Shown here piece by piece: positions 44,423-55,525 of a stretch of 64,000 nucleotides of DNA. Numbering within the stretch: the first letter of the stretch is position 1; the number at the start of each line of letters is the position of its first letter. The notes under the pieces are model-generated. The model ran no database searches. It had not been told where the DNA came from and saw nothing but the letters and a program-made list of their open reading frames with translations. The position numbers and the translations under genes are program-made. This stretch comes from Gambelia wislizenii. Its lineage: Eukaryota; Chordata; Lepidosauria; Squamata; Crotaphytidae. The stretch spans positions 218,364,645-218,428,644 of the forward strand of contig JAUMIR010000005.1 in assembly GCA_030847615.1 (NCBI GenBank), given 5' to 3'.

Positions 44423-46759
44423 TACCAAATCTGAGCAGCCAAAATGCAATGCAGGTTGCAAGCAGCTTACAAGATATGCCCACCTCTGTCCTAAAATGTG
44501 CCTTTTACATACTTTCTATACTTCCCTTTTTTTGAGCCAAGAATCGCATCACAATAGAAATACAAAATGGAAAGGATAACACTTTTCAGATCCACATGTT
44601 AGTCCAGTTCAAATCAGTACAGTTTGCTCCGCAATGCAGATTGAAGAAAATTCTTGAGGATCTTATTAAATCCCATTACATCAATGAAACACACAGAAAT
44701 GTACTCTGTTCTGTTTTCCAGGCTTTCATCTTTAATTTCTGGTGTCCAAATCCCCAAAGAACTACAATTAGCATACTACAGTGTCTGTCTGTCTGGTTGT
44801 CTGGCTGGCTAGCTAGCTATTAAATATACCACTTAACATAATAAAATCTCCAAGCAATTCACACACAAGATTTTATACAATCATACATAAAATGCATCTG
44901 CAAGAAGGAGGAGGAGGACCACCAGCACCACCAGTGCCAGCACCAACACCAGCAGCAATCCTCACAATTCTCACTGTGATGGAGCACAGTTCACAAAGAC
45001 TGTAATGTGCTCCATCAAATGAATGACATGTCATGTTGAGTTATAGGTATATATGCATATGGTTGGTTGGGTTGGAATTGTAAACAGTGAAGTCAGCAAG
45101 GAATGAAAGGTAAAAAGCATAGGCTGTAATAAGGCAATAAATACTTTATTAACATTCACAAAAATGTGACCATTCACAAAAAAAAAAAAAAGAAAGAAAG
45201 AAAGAAAGAAAAAAAGTTGGGTGATAATATTACAGGAATCCTTCCATGACTGATAGATTAACATATGTAGTGTGATAAAAATACTTTTGTCTCTTTTTTA
45301 GCCACAGGAGATAGGGTTGATGAATTGAAGATCATTAATTTTGGGTGAAGTCTGGCTTTGGAGTTCCTTTGCTCCAGGAACAGTGACAGTGACAGAGTTT
45401 CCTGGGAGAGTGAAATGTTTCCTCAGATTTTTTTTTTAAATTGCCATTTTTGATGTCACAGCAGTGTCATTTTTTTCTTCTTCATCCTGCACAGAGACTG
45501 GCTTCTTTGTCATTTGGAAAGGCTTTCCTAGCCTATCTAGGAAATGATGGCATCTATTACATTGGAAGACAAGCAGGTGTCATGGATGGCACCATTTGAT
45601 CCTGTAACAGCTTTGCCAGAATAGACATGGAAGTAGCTTTAGACATCTGATTTATTGCAGGGTTTGAGTCCTATATCTGTATCTTTATTACATTATCTAT
45701 TTATGCTTGTGAGTATTTGTTTTAAGTTAGGAAGGCTTCTGTAATTGGGCAGGGATTTACCACCAATGTCTGTGAGAGGGTAGTGTCATTGCCCAGGATG
45801 GGCTATATATCACTGATGATATATCTGACTGACTGAAATTTGAAACTGTAGGTAACAAGTAGTATCCCATTGTTTTTCTCTTCTGACAGTGCCTTTTTTG
45901 ATCTGCTTCCCTCCCATCATGTTATGGGTGGATATGGTAGCTTGAGAATGATCAGAACTAAACCCTTGAGTTGTGAGTCTGTGTCCATTACGCCTGAACA
46001 GATATGGTTGGACTATAGACAGTGGCCATAGCCAGTGCATTTTGTGATGTGTTCTGGGTAGAAACTGGAAACATATACGTATGTTAAAAAAAAAAAAAAT
46101 TAAACCCCTACTACCTTTTTGTATGTACACATTTCCTTTGTGTACACATTTATTTTGCTATCAGCCCATACTATGCTGCTTCTAAAGGTTGATTTAAATG
46201 AAGAATTTGTGGCTGAGATTTATCTAGATGGTGCTCTCTTTTCCTCTTCCCCTCCCCACTTCAATACAGGCAGGTGCAAATTCAAATGAATCAAATGTGC
46301 CTATTTTCAGAAACGTATCTCCGGATATCACTACATTATTACAAGCAGAAAGTCATGTGGGAGTAAAGCAAAGAGAAAGAAAAGAGAACAACTTATCCAT
46401 CTTTGCACCGAATCTTTGCTCTTGTCACATATATCTGAAGGGAGGGTGGCAGACAGAGTTCCACAGTTCTAAAGGGATGGTTTTGTTCCACAGTATTATA
46501 GCAATATTCAATGTGTAGGACAGAGAACATTGCTTCACAAATCAAGCTCGCAAGATCTATCTGCTTATTTTAGTGCATCAATACATATGTGATTGTGTTG
46601 CATGTATGTGCACAAATACACAATATAGCCTATTATATACCAGTCTTGATCCTCAGAGGGCAAATCAATGATCTTGCACCTAGGCCTCATCCCAATGAAA
46701 TTGATGGGACTATAATTCTATTAGTCCCAATTCAAGATTACCTTAGTGTAGCGTAAATA
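44423..46759. other. no gene; one A-rich/AAAG microsatellite
   Basis: An A-run with (GAAA)n lies at 45178-45215. A CCA/CAG-rich stretch is at 44905-44955. The rest shows no domain or repeat that I recognise. Confidence 0.5.
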
Positions 46760-47282
46760 CAAGACAACCTCCATAACCGCAGGACCAGTAACTGCACATT
46801 CACTTACCTGTGTTCAAAATTGTATGGTCTCTCTAGGCCTCTTCTACATCCTCCAGAGTGACTCTATGGTATGCTTCTGTGAGAAGCTGACCATTGAGTT
46901 GCACTGGAGGACCTAGAAGATTCCTAGAGAGTTGTTCCCTATAAGCATTTTCTAGGACGGTGATGGTGAATCTATGACACGCGTGTCAGCACTGACACGG
47001 ATAGCCATTTGTGCTGACATGCGGCTGTAGGGCTCCTCCCCTCCGCCCCCACCTGCAACCTCACTACCCTCCCTAAAGTGGCGATCCGGGCTTCAAAGCC
47101 TCACTTTAGGGAGTGTGGAGGAAAGTGGCAGGCAGGGCTATGAAGCCCCAATCACCACTTTAGGGAGGGTGGAGGAAAGTGGTGGGTGGGGCTCCCACTT
47201 TAGGGAGGCGGGGGGGTGGAGCCTCCCCCCCACCTGGCCAACACCACCCCGAGGCCTGCCGTGCTTCCCCAGAGCTGCCTTG

Positions 47283-47745
47283 GAAAGGCCAGGTAAGGTG
47301 GCCGGTGGGCAGGATTCTGCCGGGGAGAGGCCAGGCGAGTGGAAGGGTGGCTGCCCGGCCTCTCCTTGGCCTTCCCGAGGCGGCTCTGAAGCCTCGGAGC
47401 TGCCTTGGAAAGGCCGGAGAAGGTGACGGATGGGAGGGGAAGACTCTTCCTGGCCTCTTCCCGGCCTTCCCGAGGGGACTCCAAGGCTTTGAAGCTTCAG
47501 AGCCACCTCAGAAAGGCCGGGGAAGGTGGCGGATGGGAGGGAGGGACTCTGCCCGGACTCTCCCCGGCCTTAACAAGGGGACTCCAAGGCTTCAAAACTT
47601 CAGAGCCACCTCAGAAAGGCTGGGGAAGGTGGCGGATGGGAGGGAGGGACTCTGCCCAGACTCTCCCTGGCCTTACCAAGGGGGCTCCGAGGCTTCAAAA
47701 CTTCAGAGCCACCTCAGAAAGGCTGGGGAAGGTGGCAGGCAGGTG
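47283..47745. repeat. 103-bp GC-rich tandem repeat, about 4 units
   Basis: Units begin at the GAAAGGCYGG phrase at 47408, 47511, 47614 and 47717, an exact 103-base spacing. A looser first unit begins at 47283. Each unit carries GGTGGCGGATGGGAGG, GGACTCTGCCC, CTCCAAGGCTTC and CAGAGCCACCTCA. Because 103 is not a multiple of three, the same DNA is read in three phases along one frame. Confidence 0.92.
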
Positions 47746-48244
47746 GGCCTCTTGTTTGAGCCCAGAGCACCGTGCGCAGCTTTTACCAATGGAGCCCTCC
47801 TAAATAGCTCCACATAGGGGAGCTGCCAAAAGAGGGAGGGGGGAGAATGCACGTGTGCGTGTGTGTGTGTATGCATGTGGCATTGTAGGGAGGAGGAGTA
47901 AGTGCTGTGAAGGGAAGAAACCGAGGGTCTGGGAGCCGAGGAGCTGCCCAGGTAATTGCTCCTAGGCTAGCGGGCAACACATGCTCTGCTCCATGGCTAA
48001 CTCAGGCTGCCTCCTCGTCTCCAACTCTGCCTTGCTCTCACACTCGCTACCATGCCCCCTAGCCTTCCTCTACCTCCAGCAGGTAAGTCCACCTCTTTTG
48101 TATCTTTCCCTGCTTCACTCGTGGGTGAGGTATCCCCCTCCCCAAAATAAACCCATGGGTCAGAGGGAGGCCGGGGGAGGTGGGGGAAAGTAGTGATGGG
48201 GCCTCTGAAAGCCCCGTCATCACTTTCGGGAGGCCGGGGGGTGG

Positions 48245-48320
48245 CTGTTATTATTTGCAGATTTTTCACATCTGCGGGGGTCTTTGAAACCTAACCCCCA
48301 CGAATGTGAAGGGACGACTG
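48245..48320. mobile_element. Tigger-like terminal fragment
   Basis: ATTTGCAGATTTTTCACATC, then TGCGGGGGTC, CCTAACCCCCACGAATGTGA and GGGACGACTG followed by TA (48321-48322) is a typical Tigger/pogo end. It sits inside the hAT element. Confidence 0.6.
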
Positions 48321-48656
48321 TACATTTTGATTACTCAGTTGTCACATGAGTTGTGACAACTCATAAATTATTAATAAATAATTAATAATATTGTTGATTA
48401 AACAATAAAGATCACAAAATAATGTTTTTTCCTCAAAGTGACACACCACCCGAGTTATGCTCAGTTTGTTGGTGACGTCTAACACACCAAGCTCAAAAGG
48501 TTGCCCATCCCTGTTCTAGGTCCTCCAGCATGACTCCATAGTATGATTGGGCCAGAAGTCATTCATTTTAATATGGTTTGCTGTTATCCAAGACTTCCAG
48601 TATCCATGGTAAATATGGGAATGTATCCCTCATGGATATGGGGGGGGGTCATACTG

Positions 48657-50439
48657 TACCTGCATGTGGACATATGCTGCAGCAGTACTATATAACCCCT
48701 ATGCAGAATAGCAACATTGCACTACACGTCAATGGCTGGGTGCCATTGTGAAATGCACAATGTACAACCACATGCTGTAGGATGCACAATCACAATGTGT
48801 AATCACAATGAAAAGTATAGGATGCACAAACAAAATGTATAATGTGCAGCTTGTAATGACAAGGCACAGATGAACATGCTGTTTGGGCAACTCTGCTTCT
48901 GCTGCTATCAGCAGAATATGTCCATTGTGCAATGATTACTTTTTGACCCCACCTGCATAGTGTAACGTACATATGCATATGTCGCTAAATGAATTCTGGC
49001 CAAGGTGTGTAAAGTGACCTGCTCAGAAGTATTGCACTGGCTGGAGACAACACAATTCCACTAGTGATGTTTGCTTAATTTAAAGGGCTTAGACTGTATT
49101 AGAGATTCTAGACAAAAGTCACACACCATTCCTTTGAGTCCCATTCAAATCAATGTTACCAAATTTCATTAATGAGAAGGAATGGACCTTTATACTGTGT
49201 ATATAAAACTTTTCCAGTGAGGGCAGAGCAACAGTTGAAAGGATCATTGTGAAAAACAAATGAATGATTAGGCCTTTATTCTAGAATAAGCCTAGAGCAG
49301 TGGGCATCTTATCAGGAGGAAAGGCTGATTTAACTGGAAATGTTTAGAGTATGTCATGTCATCTGATAAGTGGAAACCGTTTGCTATTTTAGAGGACAGT
49401 TTTTAAAAAAGAAAACCAACCAATTAAATTGTCAAAATAACCCCATTCCCTTTTAATATATATGATGTATACTTGTTTAGATTTTTCAATTGCCAAGAGT
49501 TGGAAAAGGTTTTAACAGTCAAATCTAATTAATTAAAATGATTGTTTCACTAATTTCCCAAACTCACCACCACCACTCAAGGGTCAGGAATTTGAACAAG
49601 GGACAAAAGTGATACATACTCCACCCCACTCCCCGGGCCAACAACGGATGTCTCCATGGCTGTGAACATTCCAGCTCCACTAAGGTATTAAAGTGTGCAC
49701 AATTGACCTAGTCATAGAAGGAGCTATGAGTTTGGGTGGGAAGAGAGTGTAGAAATTCAAGGAGACAGCATTCAAGGCTGGATAATGTTGCCACTGGAGA
49801 TGCTCCGAAGCCCTCAGTGGTCAAGGGCCCTATTCTGCTGTTGGCACTGAATATGTAGACACATGCTCCTTTTAACTGTGATGCTGTCAAGAGAGAAATG
49901 CTTCTAGAAAAAAGGAGGGACTGTAGCTCTGCCTCCTCCTGCCCTCCCAAAGGGTTGATAGCATTTACTGCCCACCCAGACCACACTTTTCAGCTGTGGA
50001 GCGAGTGACGATGCACTGTGGCTCACTGCCTCTGAAAGGAGGTGCTCAGACCAACCTCTCCCAAATTTCGTATCAGTCCATCAGCACCACAAGCCAGAAC
50101 TTCCAAAATGTAGAGTGAGTCCTCCAGTGGGAAAGCTCACACATGTGCACAAAGGGAGGTCCTCATTTTGGAACTGCTTTATAGCTCTAAGCACCTTAGT
50201 CTAGCCATGACAGCACTAGAAGAAAGGTGACCATTTGTTTGGCTCTGGATGCAAATGAGATGTGCGAAGGGGATATGTATACTAGTGGTCTGAGTGTTTG
50301 TGGGAGCAGATTAATGGAGTGTGTGAGTAGTCCTTGTACGTAAGCAATACAAATGAGTAAAAGGAAAGGTGGAGGCATAGAAAAGTACAGTATTACCAAT
50401 TAAAAAAAAAGCTCATCCATGCATTTTCAGAAATATTCA
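48657..50439. other. no gene; a loose TGCACAATG-rich patch
   Basis: 48750-48850 contains several near-copies of GCACAATGTA and ATCACAATG but no strict period. The remaining sequence has no recognised feature. Confidence 0.45.
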
Positions 50440-50698
50440 GGCATATCCTGTTTAACATCTGCATTAAACCACTGGAAGAGATCATCTGGGGGCATGGGGC
50501 AGGATGCTATCAGTATGCTGATGACACCCAAATATACATTTCTATTCCTTCAATAAAAGCATCAATTAAGGATATTGTGTCTCCTCTGAATGAATGTCTG
50601 GGGGAGGTAATGGGTTGGCTGAGGAAAAACAAACTGAAACTGAATCCAGACAAGATGCAGCTGCTTACTGTCAAAGGTTCTAACCCGGGTTTGGAAGT

Positions 50699-51004
50699 GT
50701 GCCAGCTAGTTCTAGATGGGGTTACACTCCCCTGAAAGACTATGTTTGCTGCTTGGGGGTGCTCCTGGATCCATCCCTCCAAATAACAACCCACATAGAT
50801 GCAACGGTCAGGAGTGCTTATTATCAGCTTTGGCTGTTATGCCAGCTGTGCCCCTTCCTAGAATTGGAGGACCTGAAGATAGTAGTGCACACACTGGGAA
50901 CCTCAAGGCTGGACTTCTGCAATGTTTTGTGTATTGGGCTACCTCTTTATCAAATTCGGAAACTTCACCTAGTTCAAACATGGCAACCAGGGTGGTATCT
51001 CTAA
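50699..51004 (+). pseudogene. L2 polymerase fragment, post-RT region
   Basis: This 101-codon open stretch carries the conserved L2 segment YVCCLGVLLDPSL, HIDATVRSAYYQLWLL, CPFLELEDLKIVVHTL, TSRLDFCNVLCIGLP and IRKLHLVQ. The initial residues up to LKD come from a shifted frame. It is separated from the YADD block upstream by a stop and frame change. Confidence 0.85.
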
Positions 51005-51194
51005 GAGTGACCATATTGCACCGGTATTAAAAATTGGCTGCCAATTAGTTTCCAGGCAAAGTACAAAGTGTTGGTTATTACCCTTAAAGCCTTACATGGT
51101 CTGAGTCCAGGTTACCTACAGGATCTCCTTCTCCCATATAAGCTGCCCCATACACTCAGGTCCTCTGGAAGATATCTACTTCAGTCAGCTAAAA

Positions 51195-51402
51195 TATTAT
51201 TTATTATTATTGTTTATTTATATAGCATCATCCATGTACATGGTGCTTTACAGGAGGTTACAGAATAAAACAATTATAACTATTCCAATAATATAAAATA
51301 CTAAAATGTAATAGGAAAGAAAAAACACACATGCACATAATTCAGAATAAAACAAAATAATCAGTAAAATAGGATGACTGTTACCATGGGGACATTTTCT
51401 TT
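51195..51402 (-). mobile_element. LINE-type 3' tail (unclassified), antisense, inside an L2
   Basis: ATTTATTATTATTGTTTATT, then ATATAGCATCATCCATGTAC and ATGGTGCTTTACAGGAGG form a retrotransposon tail in reverse (CTGTAAAGCACCATGTAC...ATAAATAAACAATAA). The host L2 frame is interrupted at LLQSAKI and resumes after about 51400. Confidence 0.6.
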
Positions 51403-51650
51403 GGCTGCACCCAGACTGTGGAATGACTTGCCAGAAGAGATTTGTCAGGTTGAGATTCTGTCTTGATTTTAAATCAGCAGTTAGGGCCAGTCTGTTCTGG
51501 CAGGGCTATCAAGATTATTTTAAAAGTACGGTTGGATTTTAATATGTATTGGTATTATATACTTTTTAAATTGATGTTATGTGTTGTGTTATTTGTTTTT
51601 GTTCTCTGCCTCAATCCATAGGGAGAGGTAGGTATAAACAACAACAGCAA

Positions 51651-53194
51651 CGTATTCATGGGTCAGATGTGACCAAGCCACTCCCAGTTTACTCTGTGGG
51701 ATTCTACATTGGCTCAGTTTGTATGTGTTAATTCTATGTGAGCAGCAAAACTGTGGTTAGGGTGGGCAGCATTTCCAACATATTTATTTCCTAGCAGAGG
51801 TGCAAATAAACACGAGAGACCTGTTATGGTAGAGGGAGGCTGTCTTCTGACAGGGCATGAATCCAGAGCTTTGCTCTCTATTTGCTGCCCCAGCACTATT
51901 TATCTCAAAGCATTAGCATAGAACAGAAGAGATAATTTAGTGGAAAAAAGAGCTGGTTAGAAAGACACAGATGAATGGAAAATGAAACCATGAAATCTAG
52001 TGCCTTGTTCAGTATGGAGTCAGTGCTTCCCTCTTCTTACCCCTGAATATAGAACCTTTCAATACATTGTTGAAATTTTCCTATTTTGTAATGACCATTG
52101 TTGCAATGCTGTGTTTGCAGCATAATTCACACTAGTTAGGAGATGTGGGAAAGCTGTGCAAACCTTTTTGGACAGTGGGTCCTATAAATACAGTACAGAG
52201 AGTCTGTTGTCTGCAGGGCTGCCCATGATTTATTGCAGCATTGTGGCCTGTCTGGCCCAATTCAAAAATTCACTTTCTCTCTTACAGGCTGTGGCTTGGT
52301 TTCAAGATTTTTCTCTCTGGTTTTCCTTCACAAATGAAGATTCAGGAGTTCAAGATTTCTACAGCATAAACAAAAGCATTTCAATCATTCAGAGGGGCTG
52401 CCAATTTTTGCCCTGAACTGTAGCCAACTGTGGTCCCCCAATAGACTTCAGAGGGTCCCTCCATCCTTTGGAGTCAGTTGGTGGTGGTGGGGCTTTGCAA
52501 ACCCTCACTTACTTGATCAGAACTGCTTTCAACTCATCCAAAAGACCTTTGGATGGAAGCTCTTGTTTTGTGTTTCTTCCATTCCTTCATTTGCGTATGA
52601 GGCTTTGGTCTTTATAGCTGCAATGCAAGAGAGAGATGATATTTCTTATCACTAGAGGTGAGCTGATGTCTGAAAAACTGTCATTGGAAATGAATAAGTG
52701 GGTGCTTGAAAGCTCATTATTAGAGACTTGGCTGCGAAGACTTGAGTTGAGGGCCTATTTGTCATTTCAGCAAAAAGAAGCTTCTAGCTCACATTGTACC
52801 AGAATAAAATTTGAAAACACAACTACAGTAGATAACAGTATAGTGAACACTGTCAAATGGTTACCAGGCAACTAGCAAGGGATTCTTAGCAACCGTTCTC
52901 CCAGGATCACATTAGATGATGTGATGCAGTAGAACGAGGATCAGGTTCTCTTGCAATTGTTTTTAGCAAATTAGCATCCAAGCCCAGTTGTTTTGAAGAT
53001 AATGGAACTGGTCCTGCAGAGGGAGAAGGTGTTTGATCCTTTCCTTTTCCACCATTTCCCTAACTCCCCATCATCACCACCACCCTCACTAGTAGTCAGG
53101 GATAAATATACTGGGAGCTCTCAGCTCTTGGGGGAAGGCTTGTACTTGTCTACATACAGCCTCCCAATCTCAAACTTACTTGCTTACTTACTTA
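51651..53194. other. no gene; (TTAC)n microsatellite at its end
   Basis: A TTAC tetranucleotide tract lies at 53175-53203. No domain or repeat family is recognised upstream. Confidence 0.45.
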
Positions 53195-53222
53195 CTTACT
53201 TACAGGAGGACTCACAACACAG

Positions 53223-53441
53223 ATGGGGAAACAGTACAAGATCTTGGCACAAACCCAATGTCAACTCTGTCCATACATCTACTTGGGAAATCTCATCCCA
53301 GGACCTAATCATATCACCCACAATATTAGAAGTACTTTCACTTGTTCATCCTCTAATGTGCTATATGCCATCATCTGTCAACAATGCCCTTCAGCACTTT
53401 ACAAGTTGGGCAAACAGGCTAGTCTCTGGGCCAGAGGATAA
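53223..53441 (+). pseudogene. Penelope GIY-YIG endonuclease fragment
   Basis: A 72-codon open stretch with two CxxC-type pairs (QLCPY; ICQQCP) and TCSSSNVLYAI, typical of the start of the Penelope endonuclease domain. The expected YVGQT-like active-site segment reads YKLGKQ, and the frame ends shortly after; the next conserved part (AEHFN..GH) is in another phase. The gene is therefore broken by frameshifts and substitutions. Confidence 0.8.
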
Positions 53442-53780
53442 ATGGACACAGATCAAAGATTAGGAATGGGAATACACAAAAACCAGTTGCAGAACACTTC
53501 AATCTTCCTGGACATTCCATCTCTGACCTCAGGACAGCTGTACGTGAACAAAAATCTACAAAGGAAGATTGGGAAGAGAAACAGCTGGATTGGAATATAT
53601 CCACAAATTCCAGTCCACCAATAGTGGGCTGAACCAAGACAATGGTTTCTTGGAACACTACACATATTATAACACTAGTTAACACCATAGTCTCATGAGG
53701 GCATTCTTGGCCAGTTTATTGCATCTCCTTTCTGGTTCCCAACCAGCATCACACTACATTTCAAAACTCCCTCCACCATT

Positions 53781-54387
53781 TAGAATCATAGAATAATATG
53801 AGTTGGAAGACACCGCAAGAGCCATTTAGTCCAACCCCCTACCATGCAGGAATACCCAATCAAAGCACTCCCAACAGATGGCCATCCAGCCTCTGCTTAA
53901 AAACTTCTAAAGAAGGAGACTCAACCACACTCTGAGGCAGTGCATTCCACTGACAAACACCTCTTACTGTCAAGAAGTTCTTCTTAATGTTTAGGTGGAA
54001 TCTCTCTTCATGTAGCTTGAATCCATTGCTCCGTGTCCTTGTCTCTGGAGCAACAAAAACAAGCTCACTCCATCCTCAGTATGACATCCCTTCAAATATT
54101 TAAACACGGCTATTATGTCACCTCTCAACCTTCTTTTCTCCAGGCTTAACATACCCAGGTTCCTAAGCCTCTCCTCATAGGGCTTGGCTTTCAGACCTTC
54201 CACCATTTTGGTCACCCTCATCTGGACACATTCCAGTTTGTCAATATCCTTCTTGAACTGTGGTGTCCACAACTAGACACATTATTCCAGGTGAGGTCTG
54301 ACCAAAGCAGAATAGAGTGGCACTATTACCTTCCTTGATCTAAACATTATACTCCTATTGATGCAGCCTAAAATCCCATGTATATGG
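53781..54387 (-). mobile_element. CR1 LINE 3' part, antisense, older copy
   Basis: The minus-strand reading has [21 protein letters not shown], [28 protein letters not shown] and the ATTCTATGATTCTA end at 53782-53796. It is more diverged than the CR1 copies at 6384 and 56510. The possible target duplication CCATT flanks it (53776-53780 and 54388-54392). It sits in the 3' UTR of a Penelope element. Confidence 0.9.
53991..54272 (-). pseudogene. CR1 polymerase C-terminal remnant
   Basis: A 93-codon open piece on the minus strand with [28 protein letters not shown] and [12 protein letters not shown]. It ends early compared with 6406-7506: the RRNFLTVRAVRQWNTLP block follows only as broken sequence. 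It is non-functional. Confidence 0.85.
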
Positions 54388-54724
54388 CCATTCACCTACC
54401 CTGGCCTTAGGCAACATCTTTCCTCCTGTCTTTGTCCCTCAATGACTATTGTTAAACTGAAGTTGTCACCTCATCACCACACCCGCAAGTTTTGCATTTC
54501 TATGGCTATTCAACAGCCTGCTTATAAGGTCTATTCCTAGGTACCAGTTCACTCCATGCATGTGAGGAAGTAGACCAAGTCTATGAAAGTTTATGCTACA
54601 ACATCTTTCTCTCAGTCTCAAAGGTGCTACAAGATTCCCCTCGCTTACAGATATTCCAGACTAACAGGGCTATGTGTTTCAATTCTATATATGGAGCTGT
54701 ATACAAGCCCAGCCAGAGCTTGAA

Positions 54725-54832
54725 AAACTTTTTTAAATACAAGTCCCAAATATAAGTCAAAAATCCCCAGCCAGCATGACCACCAACAATTCTGGGAGTT
54801 GTCTAAAAATGTAAGTTTGCCAAGGTCTGGCA
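54725..54832. mobile_element. eroded MITE relic (ACAAGTCCC type)
   Basis: AAATACAAGTCCCAAATATA and AATTCTGGGAGTTGTCTAAA face each other, with CCAAGGTCTGG at the right end. The pattern matches the other GGGAGTTGTAGT relics. Confidence 0.45.
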
Positions 54833-54965
54833 CAGTGGCAGCACCCGATTACCCCAGGCAACTGCCCACTCCCTCTTCATACTCCTCTAGGACACCATTT
54901 TAAAGTGTAAGGAGTGCTCGGAAGGGACTGGAAGTTTAGAACCAATCCTTTAGAACCAATCTTGA

Positions 54966-55168
54966 GGGCCCTTTCATACCACACAGTTACAGAAGTTTAA
55001 TATTACTTTAACTGCCCTGGCTGCAGCCCGTGGAACCCCAGATTTGGACTAGAACTTTCTGGTTGAGAATTCTGTGTATCGCTTCCTAACCTGTAAATCC
55101 CAGGATTCCATGTGATGGAATATGGCAGTTAAAGCAGAATCATAGTGCTATAACTGTTGGACATGCAA
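54966..55168. mobile_element. fold-back MITE relic, GGGCCCTTTCAGACC type
   Basis: GGGCCCTTTCATACCACACA begins it. Inner arms TACTTTAACTGCC and GGCAGTTAAAGCAG, and GGAACCCCAG with CCAGGATTCC, face each other. It resembles the family at 33915 but has a different outer end. Confidence 0.55.
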
Positions 55169-55203
55169 AAATGCTCAGTTTTTAAAGTGTTAAATGTGTC
55201 TTA

Positions 55204-55325
55204 GGACTTTATCAGATGCACTAAATATGGCATCATAACGACACCACATAAAGTGAGGTGGAGGGTGTTCTTTTGCCGGCATAAAAATGGATTTTTTTAG
55301 TCGACAAAAGAACGTTTAAAGGGGA
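55204..55325 (+). mobile_element. group 1 element, left-end fragment
   Basis: TTA (55201-55203) is followed by GGACTTTATCAGATGC, ACTAAATATGGCATCATAAC. This aligns with the left end of the copy at 14121 (GGAGATTATCAGACGCCC, TTAATATGGCGTGACAACAA). A hairpin, GTTCTTTTG with CAAAAGAAC, lies at about 55269-55313. The right end is lost. Confidence 0.5.
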
Positions 55326-55525
55326 CTGACAGATAAAGACCTTAGAGAGAGCAGCAGAATAGGGTTAGTGAGTGTTTCAGTGACCTAAAATCTCTTCATG
55401 TTTTATCACCTAGCTTAACCTCTTTTAGATTCATATTAGGGATCGCTCCACCTCTTCTCTCCACCTCATTTTAAACTTTTACACTATTCTAAATTTTACA
55501 CTATTCCAAAAGTAAAACTAATTTA

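Larger units (their letters stand above)
46958..48513 (+). mobile_element. hAT-type element, 1.56 kb, with GC-rich tandem-repeat core
   Basis: Ends CGGTGATGGTGAATCTATGA and CAAAAGGTTGCCCATCCCTG are imperfect inverses of the hAT type. The 8-bp target duplication is TTCTAGGA (46950-46957) and TTCTAGGT (48514-48521), with 7 of 8 identical. The core (47000-48240) is strikingly GC-rich and contains a 103-bp tandem repeat. Open frames of up to 212 codons there are compositional; no transposase (BED or RNase-H-like) motif appears. A second, Tigger-type terminus lies inside at 48245-48320. Confidence 0.75.
46760..48656 (+). mobile_element. Tigger-like (mariner/pogo) element split by a hAT element
   Basis: It lies between TA dinucleotides (46758-46759 and 48657-48658). 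The left part is 46760-46957 (CAAGACAACCTCCATAACCG, TCTCTCTAGGCCTC). The right part is 48514-48656, ending GGATATGGGGGGGGTCATAC then TG/TA. Its interior resumes seamlessly across the hAT insertion: TTTTCTAGGA, then TTCTAGGTCCTCCAGCATGA. The left part is shared with 23922-24200. No transposase remains. Confidence 0.6.
50440..51650 (+). mobile_element. L2-type LINE, 5'-truncated, with an internal insertion
   Basis: Reading forward: LFNICIKPLEEIIWGHGAGC, YADDTQIYI (catalytic pair intact), LRKNKLKLNPDKMQLL, then after a frameshift/stop YVCCLGVLLDPSL and LDFCNVLCIGLP, and after another VLVITLKALHGLSPGYLQDL. The C-terminus is split by a foreign insertion (51195-51402) and resumes with a LWLHPDCGMTCQK-like segment. 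The tail is TCTCTGCCTCAATCCATAGG, then AGGTAGGTATAAACAACAAC. Multiple frameshifts show that it is dead. Confidence 0.9.
53195..54665 (+). mobile_element. Penelope-like element with GIY-YIG endonuclease remnant, split by a CR1
   Basis: The forward reading is QCQLCPYIYLG, FTCSSSNVLYAIICQQCP and a decayed GIY-YIG-type LYKLGKQASLWARG. In the next phase it continues with PVAEHFNLPGHSISDLRTAV and an acidic WEEKQLDWN segment (to about 53640). This order is the endonuclease domain of Penelope-like retroelements. The 3' UTR is interrupted at 53781-54387 by an antisense CR1, then resumes and ends with GAGGAAGTAGACCAAGTCTA, ATGCTACAACATC and TATTCCAGACTAACAGG. Confidence 0.82.

Noticed and set aside
47179..47817. 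A 212-codon GC-rich open frame, with further overlapping frames on both strands
   Set aside because: The frame runs through a 103-bp tandem repeat. Since 103 is not a multiple of three, the same repeat is read in different phases, giving unrelated peptides. Open frames on both strands reflect GC-rich, stop-poor composition, not coding.
52993..53463. A 156-codon forward frame
   Set aside because: It crosses the (TTAC)n microsatellite and overlaps the Penelope endonuclease fragment in the wrong reading phase.
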